A stretch of 64,000 nt of DNA from Prolixibacteraceae bacterium (lineage in GTDB: Bacteria; Bacteroidota; Bacteroidia; Bacteroidales; Prolixibacteraceae). How positions within the stretch are numbered: the first letter of the stretch is position 1; each line of letters opens with the position of its first letter. The stretch spans positions 310,001-374,000 of the forward strand of contig JAQUIJ010000001.1 in NCBI GenBank assembly GCA_028683385.1. The letters run 5' to 3'. The notes below the pieces were generated by a model. That model was given only the letters and a program-made list of their open reading frames with translations, did not search any database and had not been told where the DNA came from. Both the position numbers and the translations under genes were made by a program. This document shows, one piece after another, positions 1-7,474 of this stretch.

Positions 1-1182
1 ATTATTCATCGGAATTACGTCGTAAGCATTGATGGATGGAAAAATTGAAATTTGAGTAATAGCCAATGGATCAGCAACATTATAGATTTTAAGACCCGCA
101 TCACCATCGCAGAGAAACAACAAGTCATCATCAATCCCCAGGCCTTGCGGACCAAACATTGGATACGACTTTAATAACGCGAATTTGGAATAACTATTGC
201 TCATCTGAACGACATCTAATTGATTGAGGGTTCCGCCACGGCAAGTTGAGCCTCCTTTTAAGGTGATAAATGCCAGATCACCTTTTATAACTACCGGATC
301 ACAAGAGGTCATGTGTGCGAAATTTCCAATCTGAACAGGTTTTTCAGGAACTTCGAGTGTCATAACAATCATACCATTCTGTGTCCCCATAAACAGATGG
401 TTGTCCGTAATAAAGATGGTTTCTGCATTCCAGTTCACATAACTGGTATTCAACAACGTAACCTGAGAATTCGAATTCAGTTTAAAAGTTAACAAACGAC
501 TCTGGTTCACTACATATAAAAAGTCTTTATACAAACCAAACCGAGCCATACTTCCACCTACGCCATAAGATGACCCCGAAGCTCCGCCAGCAGCATTACT
601 TAATCCAGATGCCTTATCCATCGTGTAATACGCGTCATTGTAATAAATCGGATAATAGCGCTGCTCCAGTTCCTGACGAACACTTTTTACTTCCCATCCG
701 GTTACCACACCTTTCGTTTCATCCAACTTGGCAACTGGGTATTTGGTATCGTATGTTGGCAAAGTATATGGGAAAACCTTTTCAACACGACCAACTTCTT
801 TCATGGCCGAAAAACTGGATACATCGATCGCAACCAGATCAACATAACTATCAGCATACAAAATATTGTCTTTAATGGCAATGTCAACATTACCCGGAAT
901 TTCAATAAATCCCTTATTCTGTGGATTCTTTGGATCGCTTACATCAAAAACATGAACACCTCGCATTTTTTCATTGATAAAAATAAAATTATCCTTGAAA
1001 TAAATTTTCCCGGGATTATTCAGTTTTTGTGCAGTGTTCATTTTCACAGCCGAACGCAAATCGGTGTAGCTAAGGTAAACCGGTGAATTTGCAGTAAAAG
1101 TTTCGAAAACCTTGTCGGTACAGGCCGATAAAAAGGCCATAAACAGTACCATTACCGAAAAAATAGTTTTAGTTTGCTTCAT
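1..1182 (-). CDS. LVIVD-repeat-like surface lipoprotein, 3' end cut by window edge
   Basis: An uninterrupted minus-strand frame of 394 codons runs from ATG at 1182 to base 1 with no stop, so the C-terminus is missing. The N-terminus MKQTKTIFSVMVLFMAFLSA ends in a lipobox with Cys21, so I infer export and lipid anchoring. The mature part has repeated segments of the kind 'hVFDVSDPKNPQxxGFIxIPG' (about residues 80-100) and 'LKIYNVADPLAITQIS' near the window edge, typical of LVIVD beta-propeller repeats. These proteins are common on the Bacteroidota surface; their ligand is generally unknown. It starts 8 bases after the stop of the barrel protein at 1191-1949, so the two are probably co-transcribed and belong to the ECF-controlled unit starting at 4099. 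No catalytic motif seen. Confidence 0.8.
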   Translation of the reverse strand, partial: MKQTKTIFSVMVLFMAFLSACTDKVFETFTANSPVYLSYTDLRSAVKMNTAQKLNNPGKIYFKDNFIFINEKMRGVHVFDVSDPKNPQNKGFIEIPGNVDIAIKDNILYADSYVDLVAIDVSSFSAMKEVGRVEKVFPYTLPTYDTKYPVAKLDETKGVVTGWEVKSVRQELEQRYYPIYYNDAYYTMDKASGLSNAAGGASGSSYGVGGSMARFGLYKDFLYVVNQSRLLTFKLNSNSQVTLLNTSYVNWNAETIFITDNHLFMGTQNGMIVMTLEVPEKPVQIGNFAHMTSCDPVVIKGDLAFITLKGGSTCRGGTLNQLDVVQMSNSYSKFALLKSYPMFGPQGLGIDDDLLFLCDGDAGLKIYNVADPLAITQISIFPSINAYDVIPMNN

Positions 1183-1190
1183 GGCTGTAA

Positions 1191-1949
1191 TTAATTAAAG
1201 ATGAATCCGATTTTAAGTGAAAGTCTTGAATAGTTAGTTTCTAGCTTGTACCCATTATCTCCTGAATATTTTAATTGATGATAACGATACCCAAAGGCGA
1301 AGAACCAACCAAAGTTATCTGACGTATATCGCTGAAATCCAAATGAAGGATTAATAAGAAATCCACCTTCAGTATCCAATTTTTGATTTGTTTGGTAGCC
1401 CGGCCAGTACGACGAAGAATAATCAACATAGTAATTATTGAAATTCTGTCGGCTTTCTTTTTCAAGTGGAACCTGATAACCAAATTGCAGATTAACAAAC
1501 GGAGTGAATCGAGCATCCCTGAATTTATACTGAATTTGCGCGAAGGCAGGCATGTAAGTTTCATCCAAAAATTCAGCACCAAGCCCAGCTCCTAAATATA
1601 ATCGATCAATGACTTTGTAGTTAAACGATGTTATAAATGAAAATGGCGCCTTCTGGCTATTTCCAGAGTTACCCAATAAAACGCCCAGGGAAGTATCAAA
1701 GAAATAATTTTGATTTGGATTCCGTTCGCGAACAGCTTTCGAATATTTCGAAACGCTGTCGACATCAGCAATTTTAAAAACCCATTCGTTTCCGGCTGAG
1801 TTAATTTTTACAATATCAAGATCGTGTGTGATCAATTGACCCTTAATGATTCCACCTGATTTCAGGTAAACGATGTCTTTTTTACTTTTCTGAGCGAAAG
1901 CCGGTACCAGGATTAATCCGGTCAAAATCAGAATGAGAATTTTCTTCAT
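1191..1949 (-). CDS. Small secreted outer-membrane beta-barrel protein
   Basis: 252 residues with a clear signal peptide (MKKILILILTGLILVPAFA, cut before QKSKK). Residues about 25-70 form a small beta domain starting DIVYLKSGGIIKGQL, a motif I associate with Bacteroidota envelope proteins whose role is unknown. From about residue 80 on, alternating aromatic/hydrophobic strands (FSFITSFNYKVIDRLYLGAG, FGWFFAFGYRYHQLKYSG, YSRLSLKIGFIFN) indicate an outer-membrane barrel, although the last residue is Asn after a terminal Phe. It lies 177 bases after the anti-sigma/barrel gene and 8 bases before the LVIVD lipoprotein, on the same strand. Substrate and function cannot be read from the sequence. Confidence 0.75.
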   Translation of the reverse strand: MKKILILILTGLILVPAFAQKSKKDIVYLKSGGIIKGQLITHDLDIVKINSAGNEWVFKIADVDSVSKYSKAVRERNPNQNYFFDTSLGVLLGNSGNSQKAPFSFITSFNYKVIDRLYLGAGLGAEFLDETYMPAFAQIQYKFRDARFTPFVNLQFGYQVPLEKESRQNFNNYYVDYSSSYWPGYQTNQKLDTEGGFLINPSFGFQRYTSDNFGWFFAFGYRYHQLKYSGDNGYKLETNYSRLSLKIGFIFN

Positions 1950-2126
1950 ATCGTTTTGGTTTTATGAGCTATTGGTTTTCAAGAAAGATGTGTTGACTGA
2001 ACAAAAGGTTGCGCAGAGAAAAAAGAATTCCAGATTTCAAGTTTCAAAATCTAAAAAAGCAGTCATCAATAAAGGCTATTGATGCCAATGAAATACATTA
2101 CAAATGATTTTGACGACTATTTGCGA

Positions 2127-3542
2127 CTAAAACTCGTAGCTCAATCCGGTAAAAACACCAATTGTATAAGGCTTGTAGGTAACCTCCGAGTTGCTGTTCA
2201 GCGAATTCAGGTAATATTTCATGCGAGGCTCAACATTTAGAAACAAGCGATTCGACAGTTCGTATTTTATGCCTAACCCAAGTGTTCCGCTGTAATTCAA
2301 AGTTTCCATATCCTTAGTTTTCCCAACCAGCGATTTTCCTGAAGAATCTTCAACGAAGATCTGGTTACCAACTAATACATTCGAGCTAAATCCACCGAGC
2401 ATAACCACATCAAATTTTGCATCAATTAAGGTGTACCGCAAATAAAGTGGAATCTCGATGTAGTCAAAATTTTGGATGAAGTTGGTTGACGAAACAATCA
2501 CAGCCGAATTCAGGGATTTATCTTCCAGCGAATTACCCACAACCAATCCTGAAGGAATTTTGCTTAATTCGATCACGCCGGCATTACTGTTCATACTCAT
2601 TCGGTTCGAGTTGGGAGCCAGACTTACCGGAGTATTGAAATAATTTGAACCCGAGGTGGCATATTGCAAATCTTTGCCGCCTGAGCTTGATGAATTTCCG
2701 GAAGATTGTCCCAAGCCTGAATAGTAGACACCGCTTTGCAAGCTCCATCGTTTACCTTTTTTATATTCTACTGATATTCCGCCACCAAGGTCAACCTGAT
2801 TGGCCGATGAAGAACGTAACATATTACTGGCATATGACCGCGATTGGCTTCCGCGCGAAACGTTATATTCCGGCGAAACCTGGGCTCCAACCAACCATCG
2901 CGCTTTTTCTTCCGAGGTGTTTTCAGCAGTGAGTATTTTCTTATTTAGCTCCATAATCTGCTGATCGATTGTTTTCTGAATCAGTGCCGGAGAATTTTCA
3001 TCGTTTTTCATCGCCTGAAGTGTATTCGAATTTTCAGTCTCCGGTTTGATCATTCGATAAAGGCTTTTCAGCGGTTTCATCAACAACGATTCATTGCTTG
3101 AGGCGATCGGCGTAGATTTGGAGGCAAAGGTTGTTGCTACGGATTCTGAATTTAGATCTATTGACCTGGACTGAGTTTTCTGCGATGCTGAGTTAGCCAA
3201 ATTGTTGGCAAGTGATGTCGTTGCAGGATTTATCTCTTGAGCTGGCATTACTCTTTCTGACTGAATTTGAATTTCAGGGGACTTTGTCGGAGTTGAACTC
3301 TGTCCAACGAGATCAGCCTGTTTCATTTCCGGAAGATCTCCATTATTCAACTGCCAACCAGCAACAAATGCAATCAACAGAGCAGCAGCAACACCGGCTA
3401 CTCTCCAAAAAATCAATTTCTTTTTCCGACGTTCTCCTGCAACTGCCGAAAGTATATTGTCCAGCAAATACGCAGGCGGTTCCTGCTCGTAATTCAGGAG
3501 CTTGTCGCGAAACAATTCGTCCAAATTTCTATCCTTCCTCAT
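2127..3542 (-). CDS. Membrane anti-sigma factor fused to an outer-membrane-type beta-barrel domain
   Basis: 471 residues. There is no signal peptide. Residues 1-42 are charged and cytoplasmic-looking (RNLDELFRDKLLNYEQEPP), followed by one membrane helix at about 43-64 after an RRKKK stop. Residues 65-215 are a Ser/Thr/Asn/Gln-rich linker of low complexity. From about 216 (WLVGAQVSPEYNV) to the end there are porin-like strands (ISVEYKKGKRWSLQSGVYYS, IEIPLYLRYTLIDAKFDVVM, LGLGIKYELSNRLFLNVEPR), finishing in a C-terminal Phe as in PorT/OmpW-type barrels. The start ATG overlaps the sigma gene stop as ATGA, so the pair is translationally coupled. I infer that the N-terminus binds the sigma factor at 3539-4099. 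The combination of an inner-membrane helix and an outer-membrane barrel is odd; see findings. Confidence 0.75.
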   Translation of the reverse strand: MRKDRNLDELFRDKLLNYEQEPPAYLLDNILSAVAGERRKKKLIFWRVAGVAAALLIAFVAGWQLNNGDLPEMKQADLVGQSSTPTKSPEIQIQSERVMPAQEINPATTSLANNLANSASQKTQSRSIDLNSESVATTFASKSTPIASSNESLLMKPLKSLYRMIKPETENSNTLQAMKNDENSPALIQKTIDQQIMELNKKILTAENTSEEKARWLVGAQVSPEYNVSRGSQSRSYASNMLRSSSANQVDLGGGISVEYKKGKRWSLQSGVYYSGLGQSSGNSSSSGGKDLQYATSGSNYFNTPVSLAPNSNRMSMNSNAGVIELSKIPSGLVVGNSLEDKSLNSAVIVSSTNFIQNFDYIEIPLYLRYTLIDAKFDVVMLGGFSSNVLVGNQIFVEDSSGKSLVGKTKDMETLNYSGTLGLGIKYELSNRLFLNVEPRMKYYLNSLNSNSEVTYKPYTIGVFTGLSYEF

Positions 3543-4099
3543 GCCGTATAATTGTTTTTGGCATTTATTTCACCAAAGTTCTCGTGAACTTTTTTTTTCA
3601 GTATTTCTCTGGCCCGCGCCAGATTCGATTTAGAGGTTCCTTGCGTGATCGACATTTCATCGGCAATTTCCTGATGAGACATACCTTCAATCACATACAA
3701 GTTAAAAACCAATTGGTAACGCGGCGGCAATTCCTGAATCAATTTCATCAGATCGTCAGCCGAAATTTTGGCAATCACATCGTCTGAATAATTAATTGAA
3801 TCATAAATAGCGACGTCTTCAACAGGGTACATCAGATGTTGTTTTCTGATCTTTTCAAGCGAAACATTGATCATGATCCGTCGAATCCAGCCTTCCAAAG
3901 AACCATCATTTCGAAAAGACTTCAGGTTATTAAAAACCTTGATAAATCCTTCCTGTAAATTATCTTCAGCCTCAGTTGAATCTTTGGCATACCTAAGGCA
4001 TACTCCAAACATTTTTGGTGCAAACTGTCGGTATAATTTTGCCAAAGCGTTCTGGTTACCGGCAATACAATCTTTTATTAGCTGCTCAAATTCCTTCAA
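3539..4099 (-). CDS. ECF-type RNA polymerase sigma factor
   Basis: 186 residues with the two expected domains. Region 2 lies at about residues 20-90, with the region 2.2-like segment DSTEAEDNLQEGFIKVFNNL and 2.4-like GWIRRIMINVSLEKIRK. Region 4 is at about 125-180, with the helix-turn-helix SHQEIADEMSITQGTSKSNL. The frame begins with TTG at 4099 (protein MKEFEQLIKD...). No in-frame ATG lies just upstream and the start fits the family, so TTG is likely used. It overlaps the downstream anti-sigma gene by four bases. It probably directs transcription of its own operon, including the barrel protein and the LVIVD lipoprotein. The activating signal is unknown. Confidence 0.9.
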   Translation of the reverse strand: MKEFEQLIKDCIAGNQNALAKLYRQFAPKMFGVCLRYAKDSTEAEDNLQEGFIKVFNNLKSFRNDGSLEGWIRRIMINVSLEKIRKQHLMYPVEDVAIYDSINYSDDVIAKISADDLMKLIQELPPRYQLVFNLYVIEGMSHQEIADEMSITQGTSKSNLARAREILKKKVHENFGEINAKNNYTA

Positions 4100-4450
4100 T
4101 GTCCAGTTTCAGTTCTTTCGATCAAAATTAGTTGTTTTGCCGCAAACTTCAGGTAATCTGTAACTTTTTGTCTCCTTCATAACAACTCGTACTTTGCAAA
4201 TTTTCATACGTAAGAGTAAAGCCACGTTCCATAAAAGTTACTTACCGCCTTATAGATGATATTTACGTTAAAATGGTTGCGTACAAAAATTAATAGCTTA
4301 ATTTATTCGGATTTCAACAGTACAATATCCAGATAAATAGCCGTTATCAGAACAACCGGTATATTAAGATTCCAAATCATATGAACCGTTTCTTTTTAAT
4401 ATCTGTTAAATCTGCATACATTTAGGGAAATTACAACGAATAAAAAGAAC
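4100..4450. other. Divergent intergenic region between ECF sigma gene and GH15 gene
   Basis: 351 bases without a convincing gene. It must hold the promoters for both the sigma factor operon (minus) and the GH15 gene (plus). I found no clean TTTG/TAnnTTTG pair. A small perfect inverted repeat, AATTAA-TAGC-TTAATT, sits at 4288-4303. Nothing else stands out. Confidence 0.5.
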
Positions 4451-6244
4451 ATGCAGAATTTGAATTATGGAGTTGTAGGAAATTGCCGGAGTGCAGCACT
4501 TATATCAGAAAAAGGCAGCATTGAGTGGTTCTGTTTCCCGGATTTCGATTCACCCTCAATCTTTTCAAAGCTACTTGACGTTGAAAAAGGTGGTGAATTT
4601 GGCTTTGAAGTCTCCGAAAAATACTCGATCACGCAAAAATATGTTGAAAATACAAACATCCTTTGCACACTGTACACATCGGACGAAGGGAGCTTTGAAG
4701 TACTTGATTTTATGCCACGTTATAAATTGACCGAGCCTAATTATTACCTGCCTCCTGAAATTTACCGATACATCAGGTTATTATCCGGCAAGCCCACATT
4801 CAGGATAAATTATAATCCGAAAATGAAATATGCAGAAAAAGAGGTTGTCCATTCCATCAAAAAACGATGTATCCGGACACATTCTGTTGATGATGTTTTG
4901 GATTGCATTTATCTCTATTCAAGTATACAATTTGCTTTAATCTTGGGAAAGAAAGAAATTGTACTTGAAAATGACCAGTTTATTCTCCTATCGAACAATC
5001 AAAAATTAATTTCTATTGACATTGACCGGGTCAACCTTGAATATAATCGCACAAAAATATATTGGCTCAATTGGGTAAACCGCTCTAAGAAATTTAAAAC
5101 ACATAACGCAATCATTACCCGAAGTATGTTGGTTCTAAAGTTGATGTCGTTTCACCCGACTGGCGCAGTTTTGGCAGCCTTAACAACCAGCATTCCTGAA
5201 ACCATTGGTGAAGTGCGCAATTGGGATTACCGTTTTTGCTGGCTTCGCGACGCTTCAATGTCGATTGAAACACTGATGGACATGGGGCACTATGGTGCAG
5301 CCCGTCGATTTATGTCGTTTATTAAAAGTATCCTGAAAACGAAGCAAGACAAATTTCAGATCATGTACGGAATCAGGGGCGAACGCATTCTTCACGAAGA
5401 AGAGCTGACGCATTTAGCCGGATATGAAAACTCACAACCGGTAAGGATTGGAAATGCAGCCTATTACCAAAAACAAAACGATGTATATGGATATCTGATG
5501 AATGTTATTTACCAATATTACAAATACTTCCCTGGAACACTCGATGAAATTGAAGACATCTGGGAGGTTGTACGAAACATTATCAGGGCAGTGATTATAG
5601 AATGGGAAAAACCGGACAAGGGAATTTGGGAAATTCGTAACACCGACAAGCATTTCGTATTCTCAAAAGTGATGTGCTGGGTTACACTCGACCGAGGGGT
5701 TAAAATCGCCCAATTGCTAAATCTGAAAGAATATGCGAAAAAATGGAAAAAGGAGGCCGACCGGATAAAGAAAGATATTCTGGAAAACGGTTGGAACGAG
5801 CAAATGCAAAGCTTTACACAAACCTATCATGAAACAGATTTGGATGCCTCCCTTTTACTAATGGAAGAATACGGCTTTATTTCCGGCACCGACGAGCGGT
5901 ACATAAAAACAGTTCAGGCCATTAAAAAAGAGCTTTTTTATAAGGGATTAATGTACCGCTATCTCAATGCCGATGACTTTGGACGGTTATCTTCTTCCTT
6001 TACCATCTGCACCTTCTGGTTGATTCGGGGGCTTTATGTAACAGGCGAGACCGAAGAGGCTCTGGAAATTTTCAACAAGATTGCTGGCTACTCCAATCAT
6101 CTGGGATTATACAGCGAAGATCTCGATTTTGAAACAAAAAGGCAATTGGGAAATTTCCCTCAGGCATACTCACATCTGGCCTTAATCAATACAGCCACCT
6201 TATTTGCAGACGAACGTCATTTGTCGAAGTTTATTCGTCCTTAG
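4451..6244 (+). CDS. Glycoside hydrolase family 15 protein (trehalase/glucoamylase-like)
   Basis: 597 residues, no signal peptide, so cytoplasmic. The N-terminal beta-sandwich opens with NYGVVGNCRSAALISEKGSI, as in bacterial GH15 proteins, and the (alpha/alpha)6 barrel starts near residue 225. Family motifs are present: NWDYRFCWLRDAS, HLAGYENSQPVRIGNAA, GIWEIR at about residue 391 (presumed acid) and YSEDLDFETKRQLGNFPQAY near residue 554 (presumed base). GH15 enzymes release glucose from alpha-linked sugars, and some prokaryotic members are trehalases. The neighbourhood, with two trehalose synthase/phosphatase fusions and a mechanosensitive channel, makes trehalose turnover the best guess, but glucoamylase or isomaltose activity cannot be excluded. 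Its 3' end overlaps the convergent MscS gene by 14 bases. Confidence 0.85.
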   Translation: MQNLNYGVVGNCRSAALISEKGSIEWFCFPDFDSPSIFSKLLDVEKGGEFGFEVSEKYSITQKYVENTNILCTLYTSDEGSFEVLDFMPRYKLTEPNYYLPPEIYRYIRLLSGKPTFRINYNPKMKYAEKEVVHSIKKRCIRTHSVDDVLDCIYLYSSIQFALILGKKEIVLENDQFILLSNNQKLISIDIDRVNLEYNRTKIYWLNWVNRSKKFKTHNAIITRSMLVLKLMSFHPTGAVLAALTTSIPETIGEVRNWDYRFCWLRDASMSIETLMDMGHYGAARRFMSFIKSILKTKQDKFQIMYGIRGERILHEEELTHLAGYENSQPVRIGNAAYYQKQNDVYGYLMNVIYQYYKYFPGTLDEIEDIWEVVRNIIRAVIIEWEKPDKGIWEIRNTDKHFVFSKVMCWVTLDRGVKIAQLLNLKEYAKKWKKEADRIKKDILENGWNEQMQSFTQTYHETDLDASLLLMEEYGFISGTDERYIKTVQAIKKELFYKGLMYRYLNADDFGRLSSSFTICTFWLIRGLYVTGETEEALEIFNKIAGYSNHLGLYSEDLDFETKRQLGNFPQAYSHLALINTATLFADERHLSKFIRP

Positions 6245-7301
6245 CCTGAAATGCCAATTTATTGTTATGATTGAGCCGAACCTTCGCAAAACAATCGGGG
6301 TAATTGGCCTGAATAAAATCGATGACTTTCTCGCGGACTTCGGTGCGCAAGTCCCAGTTTTTTGAAGCATCGCTGCTGCTGACCAAAATTCGCATCTCTT
6401 TATATAACTCGTTGGTATTGGTAATCTGCACATTGAAGACACGCTCGTCCCAATTCGGATTTCCTTTCAATATGGTAGGGACAAAATCCCGGATCGCCTG
6501 AACAGGAAGGTCGTACCCTACATAAAAAAAGACGGTTCCCATGATATCGGCACTTGATCGTGTCCAATTCTGAAATGGTTTTTCAAGAAAATAAGTGACC
6601 GGTAACATCAACCGACGTTCGTCCCAGATTTTCACCACCACATATGTGAGTGTAATTTCTTCAATCCTACCCCACTCTCCTTCAACGATTACCACATCGT
6701 CGAGACTGATAGGTTGCGTAATGGCAATTTGAATACCAGCCAGAAACATTCCGATGCTCTTCTGGGCGGCAAACCCGACAATTAACCCTGCAACTCCCGC
6801 GGATGCCAAAATACTTGTTCCAACGGCTTTTGCTCCGTCAAAAGTCATCAGGACAACAGAGATCGTGATAATTACGATTACTGTATCGGCAATATTCTGA
6901 AATACAGTCAACTGGGTAAGTCTTCTTCTGGCATGGAGATTGTCCGATGCATTCACATCAAGCTTTTTGTTCAACAAGTAAGCACCCAACTTCACAAATT
7001 TAATCAGTAGCCAGCCAACCGAAAGGATCAGAACGATGTTGTTGACATGGATTAAATATTTGAAAAAGTTTAAATCTTTCAGAAATAAATGGGCAAACGA
7101 TTTAATCATGATCCACACCAAAATCCATAGAAGTGGAATTTTAAATACGTCCAATACAAAATCGTCCCACTGGTTAACCGTTTTTCGGGTATAAATCTTC
7201 AAACGCTTATAAATTAGCAGGTATGCAAAAAGAAAGACTACAATTACAACAACCATCAGAAATATTGCTGTATAGTTTACGGTGTCTCCTGAATTATTCA
7301 T
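6231..7301 (-). CDS. MscS-family mechanosensitive ion channel
   Basis: 356 residues with an MscS core. About four hydrophobic helices occupy residues 8-28, 45-70, 80-110 and 128-155. The pore-lining helix region ILASAGVAGLIVGFAAQKSI is followed by the beta domain (PISLDDVVIVEGEWGRIEEI) and the C-terminal alpha/beta domain. Such channels open on sudden membrane tension and release solutes during hypo-osmotic shock. Its place beside trehalose synthesis and breakdown genes fits osmotic adaptation. It converges on, and slightly overlaps, the GH15 gene. It is transcribed away from the trehalose synthase gene at 7475, with a 173-base divergent spacer. Confidence 0.92.
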   Translation of the reverse strand: MNNSGDTVNYTAIFLMVVVIVVFLFAYLLIYKRLKIYTRKTVNQWDDFVLDVFKIPLLWILVWIMIKSFAHLFLKDLNFFKYLIHVNNIVLILSVGWLLIKFVKLGAYLLNKKLDVNASDNLHARRRLTQLTVFQNIADTVIVIITISVVLMTFDGAKAVGTSILASAGVAGLIVGFAAQKSIGMFLAGIQIAITQPISLDDVVIVEGEWGRIEEITLTYVVVKIWDERRLMLPVTYFLEKPFQNWTRSSADIMGTVFFYVGYDLPVQAIRDFVPTILKGNPNWDERVFNVQITNTNELYKEMRILVSSSDASKNWDLRTEVREKVIDFIQANYPDCFAKVRLNHNNKLAFQAKDE

Positions 7302-7474
7302 TTCAATAAGTTTTAATTACATCGGTACTAAACCATACTTCAAAATTAAAGTATTGATTTTCAGCCTATTTAAAATATAGAATGGGAAATTACGAATTTT
7401 TGGCTTAACTTTGAATAAGAACGGTCAATTCTTTGCTTTTTAAGCAGAAGCAAAAGAATAAATACAGATAGAAG

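Noticed and set aside
570-875. Plus-strand open frame of 101 codons
   Set aside because: It lies wholly antisense to the LVIVD lipoprotein, which has a lipobox and repeats; no known motif in the antisense frame.
3212-3787. Plus-strand open frame of 191 codons
   Set aside because: It is antisense across the sigma/anti-sigma overlap and has low-complexity Gln runs created by the opposite strand.
7398-7413. Promoter for trehalose synthase copy 1 at TAACTTTG
   Set aside because: The -7-like box is exact, but no TTTG lies 19-21 bases upstream, so I did not list it as a promoter.
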